The notes under the pieces: model-generated
Seen by the model: only the letters and a program-made list of their open reading frames with translations
Database searches by the model: none
What the model was told of the DNA's origin: nothing
Position numbers and translations under genes: made by a program
Shown here: positions 23,101 to 36,100 of the stretch, in pieces
Numbering within the stretch: the first letter of the stretch is position 1
How the letters are laid out: each line of letters starts with the position of its first letter
DNA from: Brugia malayi
Lineage: Eukaryota; Nematoda; Chromadorea; Rhabditida; Onchocercidae
Direction: 5' to 3'
DNA: 64,000 bases
NCBI RefSeq assembly: GCF_000002995.4
Contig: NW_025062478.1
Span: 10,278,501-10,342,500, forward strand

Positions 23101-25280
23101 TTTCAAAAAAGAAAAAATTTTCTTTTCAAAATTATAAATGAAAAAATTTAATTTCATTCAAAAAGCTTAAAGTAAACTTGAGTAATTTAAAAAAAAAAAA
23201 AAAAAAAAAAGCAAGAATATTGTAAATGTTATAAAAAGAATTATTATATTAAATTAGCATAGAAGAAAAAAATTGATGAAAATTAAAATTTAATCAATAA
23301 TAAGAATATTATTAATTGTTTATCTCTTAACAAGAACTGAATATAATTCATTATAATAGCAATGAATTTTGATTTATTTTGATATAATTTATTAAATGAT
23401 AATAACTGCTATTATATTAAATTTAAACTAAAAATGATTCAAAAAAAAAGCACATAATTTGTAACACTGAAAATGTGAATTTTATTCAAATTATTAAGTT
23501 ATTTCATTGAAACAGTTTTTTCTTTAGAAAAAAAGAAAAACTTCAACTTCTATAGTTAAACGTTCTTTATTTACTATCAGCAATAATTTGACTCTTCCAT
23601 GCTTTATCAATTAGTTAATGAATTTTTAAAAGTTAAAGAATTAAGATTAAAGTTTTAAACAGTACAATTGCATTTTCACATTTCATTTCACAGTAACAAT
23701 GTAGATAAGGAATGGATAAATATAATAATATTGAATGACGTTCTTCTTTTCGCTTATTTTTGTTTTTCACATAAAACCGCTTTTGATGTATATTATTTCG
23801 AACAGTAAAAATGTATCAAAATAAATGCTTCAGATTATTCATTAACTATTTGAAATTTTTGCTATAACATTTTCGGGTTAATTGGTGAATTGTCAAAAAT
23901 TAAATTTTGAATTTTTACCATAAGTTTATTTGAAACAGCATCTATACAAAAAAAAAGCAAATGTACAACTTCCAAATATATCAATCACAGGTCTCTGAAA
24001 TATCATAAAATATCTTCAAGATATGCCTGAAGCAACATTCTCTACATTAATGCTGCATTTTATCATATGACATTATCATAACAATGATAATTAATCATAG
24101 TTGTTTGATGCAGCATTTCTATAATCATATCATCGAATCTCATATTTAATTCAAAATACTGTACTGTTATTGTACATTTTTTTAACCGTATTTTGCAAAA
24201 TAAAGATAAGTGAACAAACTGCAATGCAAGAAAATGCACTAATGTAAAAGTTAACATCATTAAATAGCTAAATCAATTACACGACTGTACATGAAGACTC
24301 TAAAATCACTAATCAATTTGATCGAAGTGATGTTAATGGGTTATACTAGCAGTAGTAGCATTACAAAATTTGACGATAGAAGTAATTAATTAGGGCTCTC
24401 TTACCTTTACATCATTTACTGCCGTAAGAATATGCTAGTATTTATTATAGAAATGGCAAGTAAAATGTATACATATTTAAAATGCTAAAGATGAAGAATG
24501 CAATAAATGAGAGCACTAATCTGATGGAAATAATGCTACTTAGACAAATGAAGTGCCAAATTCGACGAAAAGCATAACATTTGTCTACGAACATGAGAGT
24601 TACTTTCTGATAGAATCGACTTTCCCCTCTACCAAAAGTAATCTGAGAGTTCTTCAACAAAAAGTGTACAAAACATGGGAAAATTTTCCCTCGTCTTAAT
24701 TCTTCAATTGCTCGGGATTCAAAGAAGGCTTTTAAAGACTTTTTTTTTTTCTCTCTCTCTCTCTTTCTAATTTCATGACTTCTAAGCTCTGCAGAAATCA
24801 TGACCGGATGGAATTCAGATTTTCTTACAGCCCATCTAAATCAAGACAGACATAAAAAATTCAAAAATCAAGTGAAAACCATCAGTATGATCAAGAAATA
24901 AAAATAAAATGTAATAAAATTGCTCAAACTTATAAATTACACGTACATTGTAATAAGGAAGTTTTTCTTATCTTATTTCATTTCTACTTTTGTTCCTACT
25001 TATCTTTGCAAAAGAAGATATTCTCATTCCACATCTCATCTTCGAAGCATCTAAATCAACAAGATTCCCGAATATCCACTCAAATATTTTCAGTGTTATT
25101 GAAATCGAGACTTCATCTCGTTCCACAATAGATGTGGTAAGTTTTCCATATTTTGTAACTAACTTCCCAGAGAAAAATAATAAAATATGAACATACGCAT
25201 ACAAAAAAAAAAAAAAAGTACAGCCTACTGAGTAGTAATAATAACCGATTCACAACGATACTTTAATAAGTCACATTGTT
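20151..25280. other. Gene-free spacer between PiT gene 2 and CHP
   Basis: About 5.1 kb separates the transporter start from the CHP stop codon, both on the - strand. No exon with family similarity or coherent splice sites was found. The part at about 24,000-25,280 is less AT-rich and holds open frames of 65-118 codons on the - strand, but they lack recognisable domains and overlap frames on the other strand; it may be the CHP 3' UTR or flank. AAGGTCA half-sites at 22413-22462 and a TTA microsatellite at about 22158-22183 are the only distinct elements. Confidence 0.55.
22413..22462. promoter_or_regulatory. Cluster of AAGGTCA half-sites
   Basis: AAGGTCA on the + strand at 22413-22419, and TGACCTTGACCTT at 22450-22462, which on the - strand reads two adjacent AAGGTCA units including one TCAAGGTCA. 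TCAAGGTCA is the known extended half-site for NR5A/ERR-type nuclear receptors. The cluster is about 2.3 kb upstream of PiT gene 2. Function is inferred from sequence only. Confidence 0.3.
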
Positions 25281-27766
25281 CTAATTCAAAAATCGAATTG
25301 ACATTTTTTGTTCGATGTCAGTCTTTTCCATTGCCTGAAATCTAGTTCTATCAGATATTCATTGCTCATTTTACAAAGCTTCCTTAAATTATGATTTTAA
25401 TCAAGGCGTCGGGACTTTGGAATCTTTCAGGATTTCAACAATAAAACTAATTCTAAAGCACAAAAAATACTCAAAACCATTCTTGCAGCAATTACTGCTA
25501 GGATCTTCGAAGACGTACTTCATTACTATCATGAGAGTATGTTTTCACAGATCCCTGAGTTGAGAGTACAGCCACTCAGGTAAGTGGATTTTTATTTAAT
25601 GGGTACTTTTTTTTTTTTAAATAGAAAAAATCTCTCACCCTGCAAAACTCATCGAATGAAATTTTCCCATCGTTGTCAATATCAGCTTCAGATATTGTTC
25701 GATCAGCAATGCTTTCTAACTAAAATCAACTAGAGCTAAAATAACTCCCTATAAAATAACAACTCTCTCGAAAACATAAATTCAAATGAATGCCTAATAA
25801 AATTACTATTCTATTATTGATTTAAAAGAGCAATATCTAGTCTTAAAAATTTCAACCTATTTGCATTTGACTTTAACCCTCGATTGTTTGCATAACTTAA
25901 TAAAAAGGTAAATTCCAAGATCAGTAAAGTAGTTTTTAGGAAACTGAATCATCGAATATCACAAACTGATTTATGCGTATTTAAAGTCAATACAGTTTTT
26001 TTTTTTTTAATAATTTCATTAAAAAACATACTTGTTCAGCAGTTATATTTGCACCAACCATCATATTCAGAATCACTTTGAATTCATCTCTTGTAATAAA
26101 ACCATTCTTATTCAAGTCATACATTGAAAATGCAACTGTAAATATGCTTCATGAAATATATAAACATACCAACTTCCAAAAAAATTATAATTTCACTTCA
26201 AGTAAAAATAAAACATTTCATTTCATCTAAAATATTTCATGTAAGTGTGCTCTAAAAGGAACACAGAATACCAAAGATTCCATCTAGATATAAAATTAAT
26301 TGATGTCAAAAAAAAAAAATTAATTACACCAATTACGCAAACAATCCCACTTATTATAAATCAAGCATGATGGTTTAACATAGATATAGAAATGACGATA
26401 CATTTCATGTGACATCAAACTGCTTACATTTTAATTTCTCTTCCCTGCTGTTTAGAATGTTTCTTTTTTCTTTACTGATTGGCCTGAAGTGAGCCAATAC
26501 TCTTATGAATTCTCGGAAATTGATCTTTTGTCCTAGATCCTCCCTAAAATACCGATATTTCTAGTGAATTATATTTATGGACGTTTAAGTAAGCTATGAA
26601 TAAATGTTTTTTTTTTTTTTTTTTTTTTAAAAGCAGTTTTAAATTCAGAATCACGAAAAAAGTTCAAAAAGAAATTTATAGGAAATTGACGAAATTAATT
26701 ACGTTTCAGTAAAAAAAGCATCAACAATGCGATCACCAAGTGGATTAATTGCAAGTTCGGGAATCCGCAAGAAATCATCACGATCCAAGTATCCACGACC
26801 TATCAAATCGACAAATAATTACTTAAATCTTATTACTTATACTTTCAATTGAATTATATACTGAACTATGAAATCTAAAGCGCTGATATGTATAGAAAAA
26901 TTAAAATGACTACTGCTACACCACAATTACTTTATCTTGGATATTTCGGACCAAATGGAAGTACATTTCACAAGAAATATAAAAAGAGATACTACAAAAA
27001 GCGAATAGGAAATTGACACAATTAATTATGTTTCACTTGTTGCCATGGATAATTCTGGAGGGATGAATAACAGATGATGTAGGCTACAGAAATACAAAAT
27101 ATTTGCAAAAGTTATTTGAAGTATAGATCAAAAAGAAGAATCTACTTGCACTAACCTTGCTTATCGAGTGACAAAAACCGACTGTACAGTCGGACAATTT
27201 GATTTCGTGAAACTGAAAAAAAAAAAAATGAACTGTGTAAATCGCAATGTTAGTTAGTTAGTTGCTGTGGATGAAAATTATAAAATAAGCAAAATCTTTA
27301 AACGTTTGCATTCTTTATATGGATTTGACCTATTAAAGTATTAGCTTTTCAATAATCTGTCTAGTCAGCAGTGATATGTTAAACAACTGATATAATTAAA
27401 TTTGTTTAAAAATATCGATGGTTAACCTTATCAAGAGTAAAATCTGATTTTTTATAGGAATATTTATAGAAACACAAAATGTTTGTAAAATTTATAGACA
27501 CGTTCAGTAGATCCACCAACCCATGCCTAGTTTAATCTCCGAGCTGGAGCTTAAAATCTGAATGCATAACAGTGCTATGTTACAGTAAGCATTTACCACA
27601 CAAACAATCATTTTCTCATTTAATGAACTCAAATTAATGAACTTCAAAAAAAAAAAAAAAAAAATTAAATTAAGAAACAGAAAATATGATGAAGCTTACA
27701 CCCAGTCTCCGCTGAAATCGCTTGAATTTCATCTTCCTGTAACATCAACGAGCTACTATTCCCCAT
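25281..27766 (-). CDS. chp1: Calcineurin B homologous protein (CHP), EF-hand
   Basis: A small Ca2+-binding adaptor that in animals binds Na+/H+ exchangers and supports membrane trafficking. Seven - strand exons, 27766-27700, 27212-27156, 26799-26703, 26543-26428, 26135-26032, 25719-25639 and 25334-25281, give 191 aa (human CHP1 is about 195). The N terminus MGNSSS fits an N-myristoylation signal. EF-hands 1 and 2 (about residues 39-50 and 75-90) are degenerate, as in the family. EF-hand 3 (DLNKNGFITRDE, 119-130) and EF-hand 4 (DIDNDGKISFDE, 160-171) keep all canonical Ca2+ ligands. Diagnostic family blocks are RIPELAINPLGDRI, LAHFRPI, MMVGANI, SIADRTI and the C-terminal DIEQKMSIRFL. Introns are GT...AG and phases agree. 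The nearest genes are unrelated and kilobases away. Calcineurin B itself is less likely because the C terminus is CHP-specific. Confidence 0.96.
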
Positions 27767-30281
27767 ATTGATCAAAGAAGTTCTTTTGATTTAGTAATGT
27801 TCAATTGTAAACATACACGGATCGAGCAATCAAATATGCAATTTTTTTTTTTACTGAAAAAAGTTTTAAGAGTTTAACAGTGGGTGTTAAATGATTAAAC
27901 AGACGTATTTTCAACAAGCCGTTTACCCTTGAAAGTTAAATTCAGAAAGGAATTTAAATAGTTACAAGGAACTCGTCTCGCAAATAAGTCCAGGCTAAAT
28001 TATATTAATGTTTATCAACTGGAAGATAATAAAGAATTCATTAAGGGGAAAAAATATTTAATGTTACATTATTCAGGAACAAGAGCAAGAAAACTAAACT
28101 TAAAAGTTCCACTACGAGGCTATCGCCAATTTCACATAAAGTTCGCTTCATTGATTATTCTAATCATTAATATAATACGTAAAAGGCTAAAATCATTAGC
28201 AATCTTCTCTAAAAATACATCTTAACATAGCCATAAACCAGAGTTTCTGGTTAAACCACCAAAATCACCTTTTTCGTTTATTATGCCATTTGAATAATAC
28301 AAAATGGAATCTTAAAGAAATTAAGCCATTCTATTCATAAAGTTATTATCAAATAAAATTATCTACTACTTCTCGATATTTGAAAGAAAAGGAACGATTA
28401 CAAACTAATCAGTAACACTTAATGATCACGAATAGTGTTTTTTGGATCGTTACAGCAAATAGGCTAACCTTCAAATATCAACTATAAAAGTAGTAACCGA
28501 TAAAACGACTATAAATTACAATTTTCTCAAAAAAAAATTCATCATACAATTCATCAGACGAGGTCAAATTTACCATGCGACACCACATTCCATAAATCGA
28601 ACTACTATTTTAGTATTTATTTTATGGTCATCATAACTGATATCATACGATTAGCTACAATAAGTTATGACACAGTATCAATTCCTTCCAAATACCATAG
28701 GACAGGAGGCCAATACGGTAACGGATATATCATTTTCATCAACTTTTCGACTATCTCATACAGTATCATACAATTAAATACATGTCAAAATGTTGTCACT
28801 AAATAGTAACTTCTAAAAACAAGATTTTTTGTCCATCTACCAATCTCAATCGCATAGAAAAAAAGATCCGAACAAAAAATATACATCGTCAATATCAGAA
28901 ACAATTTCAATGAAAAGCAATCATTCTTTTTGTTTGGTTTCATTATCATACATGTATATTACTACTATAATAAGAAAAAGTACTTACATGTAACACACAC
29001 ACACACATATATTTAGAGATAAACTGATACACTATGAAAATCAGTGCTGTTTGAATAGCAAATAATTCTGAAAAAAAAAAAAAAAAAAAAACTTATTCTG
29101 CCTGTTGGAAAGTTTGTTGAACTGATATGTGAAATGGGAGCAATAGAAATTGAGTAGCAAATAAATAGAAAAACAAGTTTAAGAAATAGAATGATTTTGC
29201 GAAATTACTGAAAACTTGTTCGGAGTGAGTTAACGCAATGATATATGCATTTATTGTTTACCTTTATATTCCTGAAATAAGAGGAAATTTTTTTTTTAAT
29301 TGAATAAGTTTTTCAATAACTCAAATTTCCTCCTTTTTTTCTTAAACTAAGTCAACTATTAAATTATTTTCAATTTTTCTCACTAATAAATCCTATAAAT
29401 TTAATTTCATATTTAATTCACATCGTTTTCTCTTTACATCAATGATTTTAAGTACAATGCGCATAATTGAGTGTTTTTTGAAAGTACGAAACAAATTATA
29501 AAGGCGAATAGTACCTTTTTTATCCTTTCATCAATTCCAATAAGATAGAAAAAGAATGAACGGGATAAAAAAAATAGATTTGGTTGAGATATCACATCTT
29601 ACCCTACGATCTATATACCAATTATCACCTTGAAACTAGCTTTGTTCAAATATAAAATTTCAGGACAAAAATCTATACAAAAAAAAAGTGAAACCTTAAC
29701 TTTACAAGCTGAAATTTGTGCAATGTAAATAAAAGTTGCTATGATGCTACAAAAATTCAACAACACATTAAAACTGACTGCACACTACCATCGTCAAGAA
29801 ATTCTTCAACTTATAGACTTTCGCATTCTTCATTTGTAATCAGATTATGCAATTCATGAAAATGATTGCAAAATGAAATAATTCATTATTTATCAGAAGT
29901 CCATGCAAACCAATCTTTTTATAACAGTGCATCTCATCTTTTCATGCATCAAAGTTAAACATTGATCACTTGGATCTCGCGTTCTAAAGATGTATATAGT
30001 ATGATATGTTTGAAACTTAAGCCTAAAAAGGAGTAATCATCGAATGAAGAATATTCAAGAAACTGTAAATTAGCAAGAAACAATTTAAAGTTATCTCTTC
30101 CCTGAATATAGCTCACTTATCAATCAATTCCTAATACTGCAATCAAACAAACCTGATAACAACTGTTCCAACAACACAGAAATCAAGTAAAACATGTGAA
30201 ACATCTAAGCGCCTTATGATGAAAAATGACAAATAAAATAAGCATAATGAATCATCATTTTGCATACAGATTCTATTATTG

Positions 30282-30303
30282 CCCCCTCCTCTCCCCCCCT
30301 CCC
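30282..30303 (-). promoter_or_regulatory. G-quadruplex-capable G-rich island
   Basis: On the - strand the sequence reads GGGAGGGGGGGAGAGGAGGGGG, which contains four runs of at least three G with short loops, the standard intramolecular G4 pattern. It is exceptional in a window where G-runs above four are otherwise absent or nearly so. It lies 2.5 kb upstream of CHP on the CHP template orientation. Confidence 0.5.
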
Positions 30304-32396
30304 AACAAAAAAAAAGTAGGAAATTTTAGCTGGAATCGGAATAAAGTATAGAAACCAATAAGAATCGACTCCAATTTTTTTTTTTTTTTTGGAAATATCA
30401 AAAAAGACGTAACTAAATTTATCCCCCAAAAATGCCTGTCGTTCAAATTACAAAAACCATTGAAATTTGAAATCACTAGAAATGAGAAATTAGGTCAAAA
30501 TAAGTTTTCTATACAAAAAAAAAAAAAAATCTTTCCTATCTTCTCTTTTCATTTTTCTAAAAGTATCTGTTAAAATTTGTAACAATTCCTTTTGTGAATC
30601 CATTTCATTCCTACTGCACCAATACGTGATTGGAATATTTCGCAAAAGATTTTCGTCAAATAAACATGTTTTTATTTCAATTAAATATCTATTAATTACT
30701 AATTATCATAATTTTCCTCTCTTGTGACCATTTGCTCTTAATTATACTTATCCTGAAATGTCCCATTGAATTACCGTTTTAAATTGATCCAACACTTATT
30801 AAGAAATGTTCATAAAATCTAAATTATTACTTCTTTTATTCCTTACAAAGCAGATTAACTTCAACAATAGCAACATAAAATAAGAGCAAAGTGGAAAGAT
30901 ATTCTAGCGGAAAGACGATGAAAAAGCGAACTTATATAAGGAAAGTTAGTAATCAACGAAATTAACAATTTATGAAAAATACAGAGATAGTTAAGATTTA
31001 TAGAATAATTTTCCTGCAAATCAAGTTAGAAAATGATATGAAAGCTAAGAGTATTTTGTCTAAAAAGACAAAACATATTGACATGAAAAGCACGAAATAT
31101 TGCCATGACAAATTGAGAAAATGTAATGACAGTGATAACGATAATAGTGACACAGACTTTTTCATAGTCAGAATTAAACATAAAAAGTTTTCTCGCTATA
31201 AATCTCATTCAGAATTATCCAAAATATATTTTGCTTATACTATACCGAACTCATGTTTATAATGTGATTTCCGAAAGGATTCATTGGTTATTTTCCGTAA
31301 AAAGAAATAACTCAGAGAAAAGTAGATTAGACCTCCGAGTAAATTCTTCAACATTCCACACAAAAAATCTCTGCTCGGTAAGCGGACAAATCCTTTTATA
31401 CGTTTGGTACAAATTCTATTGATGTTAGTTTGTTAAGATCACCCAAATTGCATATTTATTTAACGTAACGTAAATGTTTCGATTACGTGACTTCTTCAAA
31501 ATGAACTATCACATTTCCACGTGCGCACACCTACACATATTCATATTATCATTAGTTTAGTCTAATTTGATAGTTGAAAGAATATATAATTCTTCTTATG
31601 TACAGCATTAAACTAGTGAAATCAGTAAATAATTGATAGGAATATTATCAATAAGATAGAGTAATGATAAAAAATCAAACATAGATATATGCGACATTTG
31701 CAGCTCTGTCTAAAAATGAGTCTTAGTTGCTGTGACAACTGCAAAAGCTCTATTAATTAACCAAAGTTCATCCATCATCTCACGCTTAGGAATCCGTGAG
31801 CCCGCAAAACGTCCGCACGCCCACACACGTAAACACCTTTAGCACCTACACTGAAAAACAAACTTCATCCATCAAAATTCGAATGTCACCAGCATTATGA
31901 CATAATGTTGTCTCAGCAATCTGGAACCTTTGATTATTTCAATTAGAATTAAACTGTTCTATAAATCTTGCACTCTTGTAATAATGAAAAATATTCAAAT
32001 TTATATATTTTTTAAAGGAAATTTATTTTTTGGAAAGTTTCTGAAATTGAAATGAAAATTTAATCAAAATTAGATGAAATATGGGACAAATCAATTTCTG
32101 TTATGAATGACAGCAGTGAAATCATTTATTAAAAGCTTTATTAAAATCTAAAATTGAGAAAATATTTCAAAATTTAATTATTATTATTCTTTCTATCTTG
32201 CATTACTAATATTTCTACAAATTTTTGATTTATTAATAATTATAGATAACTAAAATTATTTGTATAATTATTAATTATATATTCACAACAGTAATATTGT
32301 TATTAAAACAGAAATAAATTTCAAAATAATTAAAACTTTTCCTTTTTCCACAAAAAAAATTTTAATTTTCGGCAGTTTTATATTATCATTATCACT

Positions 32397-32474
<78 letters not shown>

Positions 32475-32494
32475 TATTATTATTATTATTATTT
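32397..32494. repeat. TTA/TAT trinucleotide microsatellite
   Basis: About 98 bp of almost pure TAT/TTA triplets with a single phase slip near 32471. It has no coding meaning. Confidence 0.97.
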
Positions 32495-33117
32495 TATGAT
32501 AATCATATTTCTTTGAAATTGGAATTTCATTGAATCAATTAGCAAATAATATTTTTGTGCGTATAAATTGTTGAATAAATAATTTAAGCGTAATTGACAT
32601 TACACACAATGAAATTAAAAGAAAATTGAATTTGTACAAAAAAGAAGAAAATAAAATTTAAAAATGCAAATTATAGATTTTCTTATTAAACATTTATTAT
32701 CCTTAAAATATTTTTTCTTCTATATTTTATTTTATGTTGACATTCTCTAATAATAAAAAAACAGAAAAAAAAATGTTTAGTCGCTTATTAAAAACAATAA
32801 TCATTGCAATAAAATAGATTTTCAATTTTTTTGAAAGTTTTTCAAATTTTAAAATATACCTATGATAGCTATTAATCTGAAATTTAATTATATAACTTTA
32901 AATTGCTTGTCAAATTCTCAAAATTAAATTGTATATGTAGCGCTTCAGTATTATCAGAATGATAATAAACTTTGATAGTAAAGTCATAAAATGGCTGCAA
33001 AATTTAACTCATAAAACTCAGTTTATCATAAGATTTTTTTTTTTTAAATTGCATATTTTTTAAATTAGCATAGTTATAAATAAAATATCTGATAAATTCA
33101 GTGTTCATTTTTGTTAA

Positions 33118-33128
33118 TGTTATTATAG
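33118..33128 (+). promoter_or_regulatory. Putative trans-splice acceptor before the small 5' exon
   Basis: TTATTATAG ends at 33128, 22 nt before ATG 33151. Together with the donor after 33176 it frames a candidate first exon. An out-of-frame ATG at 33140 lies between them and would encode a peptide of about 18 residues. Weak evidence. Confidence 0.25.
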
Positions 33129-33150
33129 TTTTAAGCGAAATGCAATTGAA

Positions 33151-36100
33151 ATGTTCGGTGCTACTGGCAAAACAAAGTAAGTGGAAAAGTGGTAAATAAA
33201 GTTTTTGTTGAAAATAATTAAAATAAAATAGGTAGTAGAGGTTTCTTCTAGAATTAAATGAAATAAAATTTAAAAATTCTGATTAAAATTAGGATTAATT
33301 TCAGGAGAAGAAACTTATCTTCTATGTTATTTTTATTTATTTATTTTTTTGCTAACTAGAAAATAATTTAGCAAATAGTTAGTAATATCAAAGAATTGCA
33401 TATTTCAAGAAAACAGCTATTGTATTAGAAATTCAATAATTGTCAAATTTTAGAAATCATTGTTACATTTCTATTAATTTACTAGAGTTCATTTAAAGTG
33501 CTAAAATTTTAAAATAGTTAATTAAAATCTTAAAATATATAATTTTTAAAAATTTGCAAAAAAAAAAAATCGAATACTTTACTAACATTAAAAAATTTTC
33601 AGGAATACAGTAACTGTCACTCAGCCAAGGCTAAGTTTCATCGATATGATTTAAAAATTATGGAATTGTTGAAATTTTGAAGAGAAAAAAAAAAATTCAG
33701 TGAAATATCTGATAAATTTTGTTAAAACAAAAATAAATTAAGCATTTTTTAGAAAAAAAAAAAAAAAAAACAACTTTTACTTCATTTTCATGTAAATCTA
33801 GAAAAAATATGCTGAATAATTTAATTGACGTAGCTCACGTCAAAAAGACGTAGCACATTCTTACGCACGTTATCGCAATAATTTAATGACAAAAAATATT
33901 TGTTCCTCTGTTGTTTAATTCATAAAAACTTTTTTAAATTCATATTGAATTTGACAGAACAAAAATTCTTATTATGAATTGAAATTTGTAATTTGCTATT
34001 TTGAAATCTTATAAAATATACAATTTTTTCTTACGTCAAATTCAATCTCTAATACCAATTTGAAAATTATTTCAAGTAGTCAAGAATTGATATGCAAACA
34101 GAGAAAAAATAAATAAATAATAAAATCTATGAAATTTGAAGAATATTATTGTTCATTGAAGTGTGCACAAATAAATAATTTTCGAGCTTTAATAAAATTC
34201 TGATGAATACAACGATAATATTAATATAAATTCTTATATAAATGTTTGCATTATCAAAGTATCACTTTAAAATCTACAAAAGCAACAAATTTACCAATCA
34301 ATTAAGTTTTATTTTACATAAATTTTTTAAAAAATTAATGAAAAATTAAAAGAAAACAAAATTTTGAAAAAAAAAAAAAAAGAGAATTTAATGTTTGTGT
34401 AATTTTTTGCATACATACCTTGTATGAAAGTGATAATTTTCAGCTTTACTATATCAATTAAAATATTTTAAAACAAAAATTTTTTTTCTTCAAAAAATTT
34501 GAAGTTTTTAAAATATTTTATTTAACAGATTTTTTTTTTTTTTTTTGATTATGTAATTTTGCATATATAATTTATAAATTGGAAATAATTTGAAAATTTT
34601 TAACTATTACTTTGTGAAGAATTGCACATGTAAGAATGCATTCATTAGTTAAATTAATAAATTAATATTCTTATTCTGTAATAAATTTTTATATTATTCA
34701 GTATTTTTCAAGTTATAATTATTTTGTACTGAAATATTTCCATCAGCATACTACTTTTCAGTTCAATTTGATAGAATTTGTAGTACTAAAAAAAAAGTTC
34801 TAAAAATGAAAATTACTGGAAAAGTATTATTTAATTTAAAAAAAAAAAAAGAAAAAACTATTTAATTCATATTTTATTACATAATCAAATTGTAATTAAT
34901 TATTCTTTCAATTTGTCAAAAAAGTTCAATCGATTCCGATCAATAAAATTGATTGAAATCAAATCGCTTCAAATTGTCCTTTTTTTAATTTATTTTTTAT
35001 TTTTATTTCATTCCCATTTTCAAGCATTTTTAGCTTTCACAAGCAGTTGTACAAATAACTGAATCAAATATCACATACCATTTCATTTTTCATTTCCCAT
35101 TTCGAAACATTTATTTATTCATTCATTCGTTCATTCATTCGATGATTTACATATTTCTTTCATTTTATCATTTTTATGATTTTAACCTCTAAATTCAATT
35201 CTATCACATTTTTAAAATTGAAAAATGCAAAAAAAAAAAAAAAAAGAAAAAGAAATTTTTTTTTCTTTGTTTTTTTTTTAACTAATCATTTTCAATTAAT
35301 CACTAATTCCAATAAATTTATAATTTATTTTGAATAAAATGAATTCAATATAAATTTTGATTATTGAAAATTAAAATATTTTTTTTACAAAAATTATATT
35401 ACTTGAAAAATTTTTAATTTTATAATTTTTTAATAGTGTCATAACATAAGTAAATGAAGTGATATCCAATTCTTAGAGAGTTTTCACTTTTTTTTTTAAA
35501 ATTTCTTTTTGAAAAAAAAAAAAAAAATTAAATTTGCCATTGTTATCAGATAGTTGCGCATTAGCTTTACGAGAAATATATATCGATGATAATTTTTCAG
35601 AAAATTTTAATATGTTTAGAGATCATTTCTAATTATTTGTTAGCACTAAAAGGGTTAATTTGAGAATGATGTGACATTTTAAAGAGACGATGAATTTTTG
35701 CGCTCACTTAAATAACTTTATGAGATATTTGCGCATCAGTCATAACTTTAAAATAATTAAAAATAATCAAATAAACAGTGTAAATTTTTTAATTTATTCT
35801 ATTTTATACTTTATCGCATTTAAACATTGAAACATTTGGTAATGTCAATTTTTCATTCTCAATGATTAACAGCAAAATTGCTGTGCTTATTAAACCGGAA
35901 TAATGCTATCCGGTATCGATTTACATTTGAGAAAAAATCTGTACATATGATTTCTGGAAAATTATTTCATTATACATTTTTAATTTTGAACTTTGTTGTT
36001 TTTCGTATTTCTATTTCTTCGTTTATTTTAATGAATTATTACATCCCAATATTTCATTTATATTGTTTGGAGATGTATATGTTGCTTACTAGTAATGAAA

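Larger units (their letters stand above)
27767..33126. other. Gene-poor tract upstream of CHP
   Basis: No convincing gene on either strand over 5.4 kb. It includes the presumed CHP promoter (upstream of 27766), a short CA run at about 28994-29008, a C-rich/G-rich island at 30282-30303, a 96-codon open frame at 30972-31262 of unknown meaning, a less AT-rich patch at 31775-31850 with a small inverted repeat (CTCACG...CGTGAG), and a TTA microsatellite at 32397-32494. Confidence 0.5.

Noticed and set aside
24968..25204. Candidate last exon of CHP
   Set aside because: I first considered this frame because of a vague similarity to the CHP tail, but the genuine terminal exon with DIEQKMSIRFL is at 25334-25281 and is preceded by a proper acceptor.
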